Part shown: in pieces, positions 1 through 8,221 of the stretch
Layout of the letters: every line of letters begins with the position of its first letter
Numbering within the stretch: position 1 is the first letter of the stretch
NCBI GenBank assembly: GCA_013373425.1
Contig: JABXHW010000004.1
Coordinates: 62,001 to 126,000, forward strand
DNA: 64,000 bases
Source: Flavobacteriia bacterium
GTDB lineage: Bacteria; Bacteroidota; Bacteroidia; Flavobacteriales; Schleiferiaceae
Direction: 5' to 3'
Translations under genes and position numbers: made by a program
The notes under the pieces: generated by a model
Told to the model about the DNA's origin: nothing
What the model saw: the letters and a program-made list of their open reading frames with translations, nothing else
Database searches by the model: none

Positions 1-437
1 AAGATGATATCATCACCATTGTTACCGAATGAAAGAGTGAATGCACCTCCTGAGGTGATGTTCGTAATTTCAGATGTGGTTACACTGCTTCGCGCTGTGG
101 TGAGGGATGGAGTTGCAGTGTTGATATCTCCAATGACCCAGGTATCGCCTACATTCAAATCTGCTCCCAGCGTGAAGGATAGCCACGAATCTTTTGTGCT
201 CCCGCCAACTGTAAACGGTGAAGAGGCAGCGATTGAGTAATCGGTCATATACACTACTTCACCAGAATCGAGTGGAGCGAGTGCAACGAACCAAATCTCC
301 TGAACCCCTGAACCTCCAGTGGAGGCCTCAAAGCCCAATACGATAATCTCGCCTGGATTGATCTTCGAAAATCCTGAGAAGGAAATCAAAGTCATTAAAA
401 CTAAAGCAATGTTTGAAAGTCTCTTGCGCGTAAACAT
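1..437 (-). CDS. Secreted protein, N-terminal part (runs off the window)
   Basis: An open frame starts with ATG at 437-435 and stays open to the left edge, giving 145 codons. The first ~25 residues (MFTRKRLSNIALVLMTLISF...) form a basic-hydrophobic signal peptide ending near GFSK. The mature part is rich in Gly, Thr and Ser, starts with INPGEIIVLGFEAST and reads like a beta-sandwich of a surface protein. Similar openings occur in Bacteroidota secreted proteins with lamin-tail-like or T9SS domains, but the family cannot be named from this fragment. A TACTTTTA -7 box lies upstream at 485-492. Real gene: confident; function unknown. Confidence 0.75.
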   Translation of the reverse strand, partial: MFTRKRLSNIALVLMTLISFSGFSKINPGEIIVLGFEASTGGSGVQEIWFVALAPLDSGEVVYMTDYSIAASSPFTVGGSTKDSWLSFTLGADLNVGDTWVIGDINTATPSLTTARSSVTTSEITNITSGGAFTLSFGNNGDDII

Positions 438-484
438 CTCTTCTCTTCTTATGGTGGTCTGTAAGAATGCTCTTTTGAGCACGG

Positions 485-492
485 TAAAAGTA
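485..492 (-). promoter_or_regulatory. Putative -7 promoter box for the secreted protein gene
   Basis: On the minus strand this reads TACTTTTA, close to the Bacteroidota -7 consensus TAnnTTTG. It lies about 48 nt before the ATG at 437. No clear -33 TTG is visible. Confidence 0.4.
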
Positions 493-603
493 TGAGGGCT
501 TTTAGACCTAAAAAGAAGAGATTCGACGAATGGAAGGATTCACTCGACGAATGGAATCAAAGCACAGATAATGTGGAAAACTCCAATTTTGTGATAACAC
601 CGT

Positions 604-652
604 TTTGTAGGAATCCCCCTAAAACAAAGGGATGCAGGCAATTTCCTACAAA
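604..652. repeat. Inverted repeat with 10-bp perfect arms, possible operator or hairpin
   Basis: TTTGTAGGAA at 604-613 and TTCCTACAAA at 643-652 are perfect reverse complements. A smaller inner pair (ATCCC 613-617, GGGAT 629-633) sits inside. There is no T-run, so a terminator for paaE is not obvious. It lies between the 3' end of paaE and the promoter of the secreted protein gene. Function unknown. Confidence 0.55.
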
Positions 653-726
653 TGAGAAAATTATTCACATGCAGCTAAAACTGAGCACGTGAATTCGAAT
701 TTTCCAGGTCTAATCAAAGGAGAACA

Positions 727-1872
727 TTACTCGTCGAAGGAGACAACAACCTTCTCGGCAGTAGGGTGACTTTGGCAAGTCAGAATGTAACCTTCCTCAA
801 CTTCCTCATCTGTAAGGGCATAGTTCATTTCCATTTCGGCAGAACCTTCGAGCACTTTGGCGCGACAAGTACAGCAAACGGCTCCCTTACATGCAAATGG
901 AACATCCGCACCCGCGTCAAGAGCACTGTCGAGAATGGTCTTTCCTTTCGTAGAAATATCCATATGCGTTTCATCGCCATCGAGAATGACGGTTACCGAA
1001 CTCAAAACATCATTTGAGCTTGAAGTTGATTCTGATTCGGTCTTTTTTGGAGCAGCGTCAGTGCTTGAAGTGAAGAGTTCGAAGTGAATCTTATCCTTTG
1101 ACACGCCCAAGCTAGCCAAGGCATCTTCAGAAGCATGTATAATCTCTTCTGGTCCGCATAAGAAGTATGCGTCTGTTTTCGACACATCAAAAAAGCGCTC
1201 TGCGAAGCCTTTTACTTTCTCAGCGTCGATACGACCCTTTAGCAAATCGGAGCCCTGGTCTTCTCGGCTTAATACGTGATGTACTTCCAAGCGATTCATG
1301 TGGGCGTCCTTCAAGTCTTCGATTTCATCTTTAAAAATGACAGAAGCACTGTTTCGGTTGCCGTAAATCAAAGTAAACTTGCTGTTCGGCTCTGCAATCA
1401 TGGCCGACTTAATAAGGCTCATTACCGGAGTAATTCCCGAACCAGCCGCAATCGCAACGTATTGCTTGGTGTTCTTCTCGTCAAACTCAGTCGTGAAGTT
1501 TCCAATTGGTGTCATTACATCCAGCACATCCCCCACCTTCAAATCGTGGTTGGCGTAGGTTGAAAACACACCGCCTTCTACTCTTTTAATAGCCACACGG
1601 AGTTCGCCATCAAACGGGCAAGAGCAAATAGAGTAAGAGCGACGAATATCTTCACCACCGATGTCGGTGCGAAGTGTCAAATATTGCCCTGGCTTAAACT
1701 TGTAATTCCCTTCGAGGTCCTCAGGAAGATCGAAAGCCACGGAAACACAATCTGCCGTTTCTCTGCGAACATCAGACACGGTAAGCTTATGGAACTTAGG
1801 AGTGTGGCGTTCATTTGAAGTGTCGAGTAGAGCTTTGCGGCTCTCCTTGTTGCGGCTGAAAAACTTGAGCAT
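727..1872 (-). CDS. paaE: 1,2-phenylacetyl-CoA epoxidase, reductase subunit PaaE
   Basis: 381 aa, the usual length for PaaE. It passes electrons from NADPH through FAD and a 2Fe-2S centre to the diiron site of PaaA. Order of parts: FAD-binding barrel with R-R-S-Y-S near 77-81, nucleotide-binding motif GSGITP at 144-149, and a C-terminal plant-type ferredoxin domain with cluster cysteines 328, 333, 336 and 366 (CKGAVC..C, then ILTCQ). It is divergent from paaABC across a 216-bp promoter region, an arrangement that still puts all oxygenase subunits side by side. The ATG at 1872 starts a short basic N-terminus. Confidence 0.95.
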   Translation of the reverse strand: MLKFFSRNKESRKALLDTSNERHTPKFHKLTVSDVRRETADCVSVAFDLPEDLEGNYKFKPGQYLTLRTDIGGEDIRRSYSICSCPFDGELRVAIKRVEGGVFSTYANHDLKVGDVLDVMTPIGNFTTEFDEKNTKQYVAIAAGSGITPVMSLIKSAMIAEPNSKFTLIYGNRNSASVIFKDEIEDLKDAHMNRLEVHHVLSREDQGSDLLKGRIDAEKVKGFAERFFDVSKTDAYFLCGPEEIIHASEDALASLGVSKDKIHFELFTSSTDAAPKKTESESTSSSNDVLSSVTVILDGDETHMDISTKGKTILDSALDAGADVPFACKGAVCCTCRAKVLEGSAEMEMNYALTDEEVEEGYILTCQSHPTAEKVVVSFDE

Positions 1873-1919
1873 CTCTTATCTAAATTTGTCGAAAGACAAT
1901 CCATTTCTGTGAAGTGCGA

Positions 1920-1927
1920 CAAAAGTA
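1920..1927 (-). promoter_or_regulatory. Putative paaE -7 promoter box
   Basis: Minus-strand TACTTTTG, a full match to TAnnTTTG, about 48 nt before the paaE ATG. No clear TTG at -33. Confidence 0.45.
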
Positions 1928-2058
1928 GCACTTTGATAGCGAAGAACATCATGGTGCATAAAAGGTTCGTGAACTTGAGAAATGACGCCAGTTGGGATAA
2001 GTGCAAACAATGACCCTAAGTGGCTGTTGTTTTAATGAAGCATTTGAAGTGAACTTCG

Positions 2059-2066
2059 TACATTTG
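2059..2066 (+). promoter_or_regulatory. Putative paaABC -7 promoter box
   Basis: TACATTTG matches TAnnTTTG and lies 22 nt before the paaA ATG at 2089. A TTG at 2027-2029 is too far for a standard -33 element (29 bp gap), so activator help is possible. Confidence 0.45.
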
Positions 2067-2088
2067 AACCAGCAAAATCGCTTGTCCT

Positions 2089-3042
2089 ATGGGAGAAACG
2101 CATTCATTAGAAGAGAGATTTCAGGCATATGTAGATGCCGAAAACAAGATTGAGCCGAAGGATTGGATGCCGGAGAAATACCGGAAGACCCTCATTCGTC
2201 AGATTTCGCAGCACGCACACTCAGAGGTAGTGGGCATGCTTCCAGAAGCCAATTGGATCACACGAGCACCATCACTCAGATCAAAATTGATTCTGCTTGC
2301 AAAAGTTCAAGACGAAGCCGGACACGGTTTGTATCTGTACAGTGCCGCCGAAACGCTTGGAGCTGACCGTCAAGATTTAGTCGAAGACTTGCTTTCGGGC
2401 AAGGCGAAATACTCATCCATCTTCAATTACCCAACGATTTCATGGGCCGATATGGGCGCTGTTGGTTGGTTGGTAGATGGAGCAGCCATCGCAAACCAAG
2501 TAATGCTTTGTCGTACGAGCTACGGTCCGTACTCTCGAGCAATGGTTCGCATCTGTAAGGAAGAGAGCTTCCACCAGCGTCAAGGATATGAAACCATGAT
2601 GAAGTTGGCGAGCGGTACACCTGAACAAAAGGCAATGGCTCAAGATGCGCTCAACCGTTGGTGGTGGCCATCTATCATGATGTTTGGTCCACGTGACGAA
2701 GATTCTCCAAACTCTGCACAAAGCATGAAGTGGAAAATCAAGCGTAAATCAAACGACGAACTTCGCCAGGAGTTTATCGATAAAACCGTTCCTCAAGCCG
2801 AATTCATCGGACTCACCATTCCTGATCCAGATTTGAAATGGAATGAGGAAACAGGTCATTACGATTTCGGCGAGATCAACTGGGATGAATTTTACCAGGT
2901 GATCAAAGGAAACGGCCCTTGCAACAAGCAAAGATTGGACGCACGTAATAAGGCTCACGACGAAGGTGCCTGGGTCCGCGAAGCCGCCAATGCCTACGCA
3001 GAAAAAGAAGCGAAGAGAAGAAAAGAAGGCACTGCTGCCTAA
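2089..3042 (+). CDS. paaA: 1,2-phenylacetyl-CoA epoxidase, catalytic subunit PaaA
   Basis: 317 aa. Diiron ferritin-like subunit that epoxidises the ring of phenylacetyl-CoA. Two diiron ligand sets are visible: E46 (AHSEVVGM) with the ExxH of DEAGH (E76, H79), and the ExxH of EESFHQ (E159, H162). Length and motifs match the PaaA family throughout. It opens the plus-strand paaA-paaB-paaC operon, with only 15 bp to paaB. The C-terminus is Lys/Glu/Ala-rich, as is common in PaaA. Confidence 0.97.
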   Translation: MGETHSLEERFQAYVDAENKIEPKDWMPEKYRKTLIRQISQHAHSEVVGMLPEANWITRAPSLRSKLILLAKVQDEAGHGLYLYSAAETLGADRQDLVEDLLSGKAKYSSIFNYPTISWADMGAVGWLVDGAAIANQVMLCRTSYGPYSRAMVRICKEESFHQRQGYETMMKLASGTPEQKAMAQDALNRWWWPSIMMFGPRDEDSPNSAQSMKWKIKRKSNDELRQEFIDKTVPQAEFIGLTIPDPDLKWNEETGHYDFGEINWDEFYQVIKGNGPCNKQRLDARNKAHDEGAWVREAANAYAEKEAKRRKEGTAA

Positions 3043-3057
3043 ATTGAGATAGAACCG

Positions 3058-3348
3058 ATGAGTGACAAGAGCAACTGGAAGATTTGGGAAGTTTTTGTTC
3101 GAAGCAAAAACGGCCTGAGCCACAAACACGCGGGAAGCTTACATGCTCCTGATGCAGAAATGGCCCTTAAGAATGCGCGTGACGTATACACGCGCCGCAG
3201 TGAAGGGGTTAGCATTTGGGTCGTTGAAAGCGAAGCCATCACAGCTTCAAGTCCCGATGAAAAAGAACCGCTCTTCACACCTTCGGACGACAAGGTGTAT
3301 CGTCACCCGACTTTCTACGAAATTCCTGACGAGGTCGGACATATGTAA
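3058..3348 (+). CDS. paaB: 1,2-phenylacetyl-CoA epoxidase, subunit PaaB
   Basis: 96 aa, normal size for PaaB. Non-catalytic small subunit of the multicomponent epoxidase. The diagnostic core is visible: WEVFVRSKNGLSHKHAGSLH followed by DAEMALKNARDVYTRR and an E-G-V-S-I-W-V strand. It lies between paaA (15-bp gap) and paaC (24-bp gap) in one transcription unit. Confidence 0.96.
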   Translation: MSDKSNWKIWEVFVRSKNGLSHKHAGSLHAPDAEMALKNARDVYTRRSEGVSIWVVESEAITASSPDEKEPLFTPSDDKVYRHPTFYEIPDEVGHM

Positions 3349-3372
3349 TCCGACATAAACGTCTTACTACCC

Positions 3373-4128
3373 ATGGAGAAAAATCATCTCTACGACTATA
3401 CCCTCCGCTTGGGGGACACAGCACTTATCCTCGGACAGCGCCTATCAGAATGGTGTGGCTTCGGCCCAATTCTCGAGCAGGATATCGCATTGACGAATAT
3501 TGCGCTCGATCAAATTGGTCAAGCTCGTCAATTCCTTCAGTATGCGGCTGAGCTTCAAGGAGGAGATGCCGATGAAGATACGTTGGCATACCACCGCGAT
3601 GCACATGAGTTCCGTAATATCTTATTGGTAGAACAGAAAAACGGACATTGGGGTGACACGCTCGCTCGTCAGTTTGTGTTTGACACCTACAACTACTTCT
3701 TTTTTGAGCGATTGATGAAGTCCTCTGATGAGCGTCTTGCATCCATTGCTCAGAAGGCCATGAAGGAAATCTCCTATCACGCACAATGGTCGGCTGAGTG
3801 GATTATCCGCCTGGGCGATGGCACTCAAGAGAGCCACGATAAAATTCAACAAAGCATCAACGATGTTTGGATGTGGACCGGCGAAATGCTTGAAGCTGAC
3901 GAGCTTGATGAGATGATGAAAGATGCTGGCGTTGCTCCAGATCTTGCCGAAATCAAATCACTTTGGATTGAGAAAGTGAGCGAAATCTTGAAGATCGCCA
4001 CCCTTGAAATGCCGGAAGGCACAGGTCACCAGAGAGGAGGCAAAAAAGGATTGCACACTGAGGAACTAGGTTATATTCTTGCAGAGATGCAATACCTGCC
4101 AAAGTCGTACCCCGACGCCAAGTGGTAA
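3373..4128 (+). CDS. paaC: 1,2-phenylacetyl-CoA epoxidase, structural subunit PaaC
   Basis: 251 aa. Ferritin-like partner of PaaA that holds the heterodimer without a working diiron site. The family N-terminus (YTLRLGDTALILGQRLSEW) and the conserved segment DIALTNIALDQIGQARQFL are seen, as are KEISYHAQWSAEWIIRLGDG and HTEELGYILAEMQ near the end. Last gene of paaABC. Its TAA at 4126-4128 directly abuts the TGA of the next, convergent gene. Confidence 0.96.
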   Translation: MEKNHLYDYTLRLGDTALILGQRLSEWCGFGPILEQDIALTNIALDQIGQARQFLQYAAELQGGDADEDTLAYHRDAHEFRNILLVEQKNGHWGDTLARQFVFDTYNYFFFERLMKSSDERLASIAQKAMKEISYHAQWSAEWIIRLGDGTQESHDKIQQSINDVWMWTGEMLEADELDEMMKDAGVAPDLAEIKSLWIEKVSEILKIATLEMPEGTGHQRGGKKGLHTEELGYILAEMQYLPKSYPDAKW

Positions 4129-5520
4129 TCAGTTAAAGTGAATCGAGTCTCGTAGCAACCTGAACCCATCGCCGTTCAACCGGTAGACGCGTTCACGTTT
4201 GTCATGTGGGTCTTTCTCACGGTAAATCAACTCCGGAATATTCAAGTTTTCTTCAGCGCGTTTGTTCAACTCCTTGATGAGATTGTTTCTCCATTTACGC
4301 TGATTGTCCCAAGACTTTCGTTGCCATCCCATTATTTCAGTAATGGGCGCAGATTTGAGACCTTCTCCTCTCATCTCTGATCTCAACAATGCCTTGAGTA
4401 AGGTTACTTCTTGTCGTTCTAAGGTCTGGAAAAATAACTCCTCCGCTTCTACTGTGGACCCCTTCAAGAAAGGCTGTCGCAGTTTTCGATAAAGCAGCCA
4501 CAATAGCCACATCAGACCAATACCTCCAAGACCAATACTGATGTATATCCATGTTGGCCATCCCGTTTTGTATACTTCTTCCGGATTCCTGCGCGCATTG
4601 AGAATCTTGTCATAGTCATATTTCAAGCTTATGCTTCTACCGAGATTACTGCTTGTCGGCACTTGAAAATTGAGATAAAACTGCCTGCCTACAAGCGCGC
4701 CTCTCCCATTTGAAAATGAGTTATTGGAGGAGAATCTGAGGTCGATTACTGAGGGCTCCAGATAATCTAGGCGATTATTCCGGAGATCGAGGAGTTGGTT
4801 CTGTCCATTCCCCAAGATTATTCCAATGGGTAGGTTGAGCTTTCGCTTCGACTTTTCAATTGCTTCTTCCGTTGACTTGTTGAGCCGACCCAAGTTCTCC
4901 CAGACGAAATTTTGCAAATTCAAACGCCAGACTGTTGGGTCACGCTCCACTTCCGACCCATGGATGACTGCGGAATACGCCACATACAAGAACCGTCCAT
5001 CTTCCGAAATTTGGTAGAAGTCATTTGTCACATTCAGTGGTCCATTACTCGTTGGAATCACATGCCACTCCTTTGAGCTATTGCTGAAGTACGACAATAC
5101 CCCATGCGTATGCCAGAATCCATATCCTCCGAGCGAGAACAGCGTGTCGTTCCGATACCACTTTATCGAATTAAAATTATATCCTCGGTGAAAGGTGACA
5201 TCCACACGTGAGAATTCACTAGTAGATTTATTGAAGGTATAAACCTGTTGGGTGCCCTGGGCGACAAAGTGAAGTGGACTAGAGAAAGGAATGGGCATGA
5301 GGGCGTCTACTCCTTCAAAATCTTTCACATCGATATTCTCGAAGGTCAATGTGTTTTCAACTTCCCAAAACTCACCATTCCAAATGCGCAGACTTGAATC
5401 TGCTTCAATCGATCTTAAGGTTTCAGCCTCCTCGTCTAACCAATAAACGGTCGGCCAATCCTGCGCGAGCGCGCTTCTCGACATTAGGAGGCCTAAGAAT
5501 ATGAAATACAGCGGTTTCAC
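4129..5520 (-). CDS. Membrane-anchored sensor-like protein with C-terminal winged-helix-like domain
   Basis: 463 aa from a GTG at 5520, chosen because it gives a clean signal peptide (KPLYFIFLGLLMSRSALAQ); a TTG at 5559 would add 13 residues. The exported ~290 residues are beta-rich with repeated W/Y/F-G turns and could be a propeller (inference). One membrane helix follows (WIYISIGLGGIGLMWLLWLLY, near 315-335). The cytosolic tail contains LLKALLRSEM..., then WDNQRKWRNNLIKELN and DKRERVYRL, a pattern I know from Bacteroidota C-terminal winged-helix-like domains. It lies inside the paa locus, convergent to paaC and downstream of paaD, so it may regulate paa genes. Function unproven. Confidence 0.7.
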   Translation of the reverse strand: MKPLYFIFLGLLMSRSALAQDWPTVYWLDEEAETLRSIEADSSLRIWNGEFWEVENTLTFENIDVKDFEGVDALMPIPFSSPLHFVAQGTQQVYTFNKSTSEFSRVDVTFHRGYNFNSIKWYRNDTLFSLGGYGFWHTHGVLSYFSNSSKEWHVIPTSNGPLNVTNDFYQISEDGRFLYVAYSAVIHGSEVERDPTVWRLNLQNFVWENLGRLNKSTEEAIEKSKRKLNLPIGIILGNGQNQLLDLRNNRLDYLEPSVIDLRFSSNNSFSNGRGALVGRQFYLNFQVPTSSNLGRSISLKYDYDKILNARRNPEEVYKTGWPTWIYISIGLGGIGLMWLLWLLYRKLRQPFLKGSTVEAEELFFQTLERQEVTLLKALLRSEMRGEGLKSAPITEIMGWQRKSWDNQRKWRNNLIKELNKRAEENLNIPELIYREKDPHDKRERVYRLNGDGFRLLRDSIHFN

Positions 5521-5609
5521 GATGTGTGAAAATAGTGGAAAACCCGCTTTGAATCGCAAAAGAGGGAAACTTTCTTATTTATCTCAAATGGAATAGTGAT
5601 ATTGGAAGC

Positions 5610-5632
5610 GGAGTCAGGGAGAGAGTGACTCC
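5610..5632. repeat. Short hairpin between paaD and the membrane regulator gene
   Basis: GGAGTCA (5610-5616) and TGACTCC (5626-5632) form a 7-bp perfect stem with a 9-nt loop. No T-run follows, so it is more likely a structural or operator site than a terminator. Confidence 0.4.
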
Positions 5633-5648
5633 TCCAACTAACCTAAGC

Positions 5649-5676
5649 AAATGGACCTCTACGGGGGTCCATTTTC
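5649..5676 (-). terminator. Hairpin terminator behind paaD
   Basis: AAATGGACC (5649-5657) pairs perfectly with GGTCCATTT (5666-5674). It begins 3 nt beyond the paaD stop at 5680. The sequence is T/A-rich on both sides, so it could work as a terminator for paaD on the minus strand. Confidence 0.65.
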
Positions 5677-5679
5677 ATT

Positions 5680-6165
5680 TTATAGACACTTGAAATAATC
5701 AAAGGGCTCTTGACAGTCGTTGCAGCGATAAAGCGCCTTACAAGCGGTTGAGCCAAACTGACTAACTCGGGTGGTGTTCTCCGACTTACACTGTGGGCAA
5801 CGCACCACGGGTTGCTTTCCGAAAAGAGCTCGTTTGTCCGCAGTTTCATCGGTGGGTGGAGCAATTCCGTATTCTTCGAGCTTTCTTTTACCCTCTTCCG
5901 TCAACCAATCTGTAGTCCACACTGGGGTAAGAACTTCCTTCACATTGACCTTGTTCAGTCCTTCCGCTGCCAATCGCTTTACAATGTTCGCTGAGATTTC
6001 GTCCATAGCGGGACAGCCGGTATAAGTGGGAGTGATATCCACGGCAATCTCATCGTCTGTGATTCTGATGTCGCGCACGATTCCCATATCCATAACGGTT
6101 AAAACCGGAATCTCAGGGTCGGTCACATCTTCTAACCAGCTTTCGATTTGCGCTTTTGATACCAT
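5680..6165 (-). CDS. paaD: Phenylacetyl-CoA epoxidase maturation protein PaaD
   Basis: 161 aa. MIP18/DUF59-type protein thought to help insert the metal centre of the epoxidase. The DUF59 core is clear (DPEIPVLTVMDMGIVRDI, then TPTYTGCPAMDEI). The C-terminal zinc-ribbon-like part carries cysteine pairs at 123/126 and 148/151 plus C142. It is on the opposite strand from paaABC, separated by the membrane regulator gene. A TACTTTTG -7 box ends exactly 4 nt before the ATG, so its mRNA may be leaderless. Confidence 0.95.
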   Translation of the reverse strand: MVSKAQIESWLEDVTDPEIPVLTVMDMGIVRDIRITDDEIAVDITPTYTGCPAMDEISANIVKRLAAEGLNKVNVKEVLTPVWTTDWLTEEGKRKLEEYGIAPPTDETADKRALFGKQPVVRCPQCKSENTTRVSQFGSTACKALYRCNDCQEPFDYFKCL

Positions 6166-6169
6166 ATGA

Positions 6170-6177
6170 CAAAAGTA
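6170..6177 (-). promoter_or_regulatory. paaD -7 promoter box, 4 nt from the start codon
   Basis: Minus-strand TACTTTTG, then TCAT, then ATG. With normal spacing the transcript would begin at or next to the A of the ATG. No strong -33 TTG is seen. Confidence 0.5.
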
Positions 6178-6270
6178 CCATTTAGTGCGGTAGATTGTTC
6201 ACGGTGAACGCTTGATATCCTCTTCGAGATTCCTCTGAACTTCCGTAACTTCGGCGCAAATCCACTTTCC

Positions 6271-7044
6271 ATGCATATCGTTGAAGAAATGAAGGGCGGG
6301 GTATGCACCCTGCGCATGAATCGCGCCGACAAGTACAACAGCTTTGTGAGAGAAATGGCGCTCGATCTACAGACTAAACTCGACAATGCCGCAGCAGACG
6401 ATGACGTAAGGTGTATCGTTCTAATCGGCGAGGGTAAAGCATTTTGCGCAGGTCAGGATCTCGCTGAAGCCACCGATCCAAATGGTCCGGAGCTAAGTAG
6501 AATTGTAAGCGAGCATTACAACCCTATCATTCAACGCATTCGCCGAATCGAGAAACCTATCATCGCAGCCGTAAATGGCGTTGCAGCTGGAGCAGGAGCG
6601 AACATCGCTCTCGCCTGCGACATAGTACTTGCAACGGAATCTGCGGCATTCATCCAGGCGTTTTCAAAAATTGGTTTGATTCCGGACAGTGGTGGAACTT
6701 TCTTCCTGCCTCGACTTATCGGATGGCAAAGAGCTTCGGCATTGATGATGACCGGGGAGAAAGTCATGGCCAAAGACGCTGAAGCCATGGGTATGATTTA
6801 CAAAGCAATCGCTGATCAGGAATTCAGTTCTGAAGTTGAAAAGCTATCCTTGACCTTGGCGAATATGCCAACGAAAGGATTGGGACTCACTAAAAGAGCA
6901 TTGAACCAAAGCTTCACGAACAACCTCAATCAGCAACTAGATCTCGAAGACGAATTGCAGTCGCAAGCGGGTAAAACAGAAGATTACGAGGAAGGCACAC
7001 GTGCTTTCTTGGAGAAAAGAAAACCTGAATTCAAAGGGAAATAA
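6271..7044 (+). CDS. paaG: 1,2-epoxyphenylacetyl-CoA isomerase PaaG
   Basis: 257 aa, crotonase fold. PaaG turns ring-1,2-epoxyphenylacetyl-CoA into oxepin-CoA and also moves double bonds later in the path. Visible: oxyanion loop FCAGQDL (58-64), AAGAGANIALACD (105-117) with no hydratase glutamate, and the PaaG-type aspartate D139 in LIPDSGGTFFLPR. The ending ...EGTRAFLEKRKPEFKGK is typical. It heads a plus-strand run down to paaY; paaH begins 10 bp after its stop. Confidence 0.93.
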   Translation: MHIVEEMKGGVCTLRMNRADKYNSFVREMALDLQTKLDNAAADDDVRCIVLIGEGKAFCAGQDLAEATDPNGPELSRIVSEHYNPIIQRIRRIEKPIIAAVNGVAAGAGANIALACDIVLATESAAFIQAFSKIGLIPDSGGTFFLPRLIGWQRASALMMTGEKVMAKDAEAMGMIYKAIADQEFSSEVEKLSLTLANMPTKGLGLTKRALNQSFTNNLNQQLDLEDELQSQAGKTEDYEEGTRAFLEKRKPEFKGK

Positions 7045-7054
7045 GATTTCATCT

Positions 7055-8218
7055 ATGATGGATATTGGAGTAGTTGGAGCTGGCGCCATGGGCAACGGCA
7101 TTGCACAAGTTGCAGCACAGAGCGGGCACACGGTTTACGTTTACGACACAAGAGCAGAGGCACTTGAAGGTGCTAGAAAAAAACTTGTATCCATTCTCAA
7201 TCGCCTTGTAGAAAAAGGACGAATGGAACAGGGTGAGGCGGATGCAGTGGCAGGCCGAGTTCACTACGTAGACCATCTTCAAGGACTTAAGTCTGTAGGT
7301 CTTGTTATTGAGGCCATCATCGAAAACCTCGACGCAAAGAAGAGCGTTTTTGAAAATCTCGAAAAGGTGGTTTCTGAGGACGCTATCCTCGCCAGTAACA
7401 CCTCATCGTTGAGCATTGCTTCCATTTCTTCGGCCGTTCAAAAACCGGAGCGAGTAATTGGCATTCACTTTTTCAACCCAGCGCCTCTTATGCCATTGGT
7501 GGAAATCGTTCCATCCTTAATGACGGATAGGAAGGTGACCCAAACCTCTGTTGAGCTTATTGATTCCTGGAAGAAGGTGACCGTGGTTGCTAAGGATACC
7601 CCTGGCTTCATTGTGAATCGTGTCGCACGTCCATTCTACAGCGAATCCATTAAAATGTACGAAGAAGGCGTTGCCGATCCCGCCACTATCGACCACGCGC
7701 TGAAATCAGTTGGCGGCTTTCGTATGGGGCCATTTGAATTAACCGATTTGATTGGACATGACGTTAACTACGTGGTGACCGAGACCGTTTGGGAAGCATT
7801 CTTCTACGACCCTCGTTTCAAACCGTCTATCTCCCAGAAGAGGTTAATGGAAGGTAAAATGCTCGGACGAAAGACGGGCCGAGGCTGGTTCGATTATCGC
7901 GAAGGTGCAGAAAAGCCTGAGCCCAATAACAATACAGCCCTACACAGAGAGATAGCGGACCGAGTTATTGCCATGCTCATCAACGAGGCCGCAGATGCAG
8001 TACTCATGGGAATCGCATCCGCAAAAGATATCGATTTAGCGATGACCAAAGGAGTGAACTACCCCAAGGGGTTGTTGGCTTGGGCAGATGATATCGGAAT
8101 TGACACCGTCCTCGGTCGATTAGAATCCCTTTTTGAGGAATATGGAGATGACCGCTACCGTCCATGTGTGCTATTAAAACGCATGGCAAAAGCTGGTGAG
8201 AATTTCTTTAAAGACTAA
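7055..8218 (+). CDS. paaH: 3-hydroxyacyl-CoA dehydrogenase PaaH
   Basis: 387 aa from the ATG at 7055 (another ATG follows at once at 7058). NAD-dependent oxidation of 3-hydroxyadipyl-CoA to 3-oxoadipyl-CoA. The Rossmann motif GAGAMG lies at 8-13, followed by ASNTSSLSI and the catalytic His region VIGIHFFNPAPLMPLVEIV. The C-terminal 3HCDH dimer domain has KDTPGFIVNR and GRKTGRGWFDY. It is shorter than enterobacterial PaaH (about 475 aa) but complete for a one-plus-one domain enzyme. An upstream in-frame ATG at 7001 lies inside paaG and was rejected. Confidence 0.93.
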   Translation: MMDIGVVGAGAMGNGIAQVAAQSGHTVYVYDTRAEALEGARKKLVSILNRLVEKGRMEQGEADAVAGRVHYVDHLQGLKSVGLVIEAIIENLDAKKSVFENLEKVVSEDAILASNTSSLSIASISSAVQKPERVIGIHFFNPAPLMPLVEIVPSLMTDRKVTQTSVELIDSWKKVTVVAKDTPGFIVNRVARPFYSESIKMYEEGVADPATIDHALKSVGGFRMGPFELTDLIGHDVNYVVTETVWEAFFYDPRFKPSISQKRLMEGKMLGRKTGRGWFDYREGAEKPEPNNNTALHREIADRVIAMLINEAADAVLMGIASAKDIDLAMTKGVNYPKGLLAWADDIGIDTVLGRLESLFEEYGDDRYRPCVLLKRMAKAGENFFKD

Positions 8219-8221
8219 AGC

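Noticed and set aside
492-692. 66-aa open frame on the plus strand in the 438-726 gap
   Set aside because: It overlaps the likely promoter of the minus-strand gene and the inverted repeat at 604-652, and has no protein-like features or start signals.
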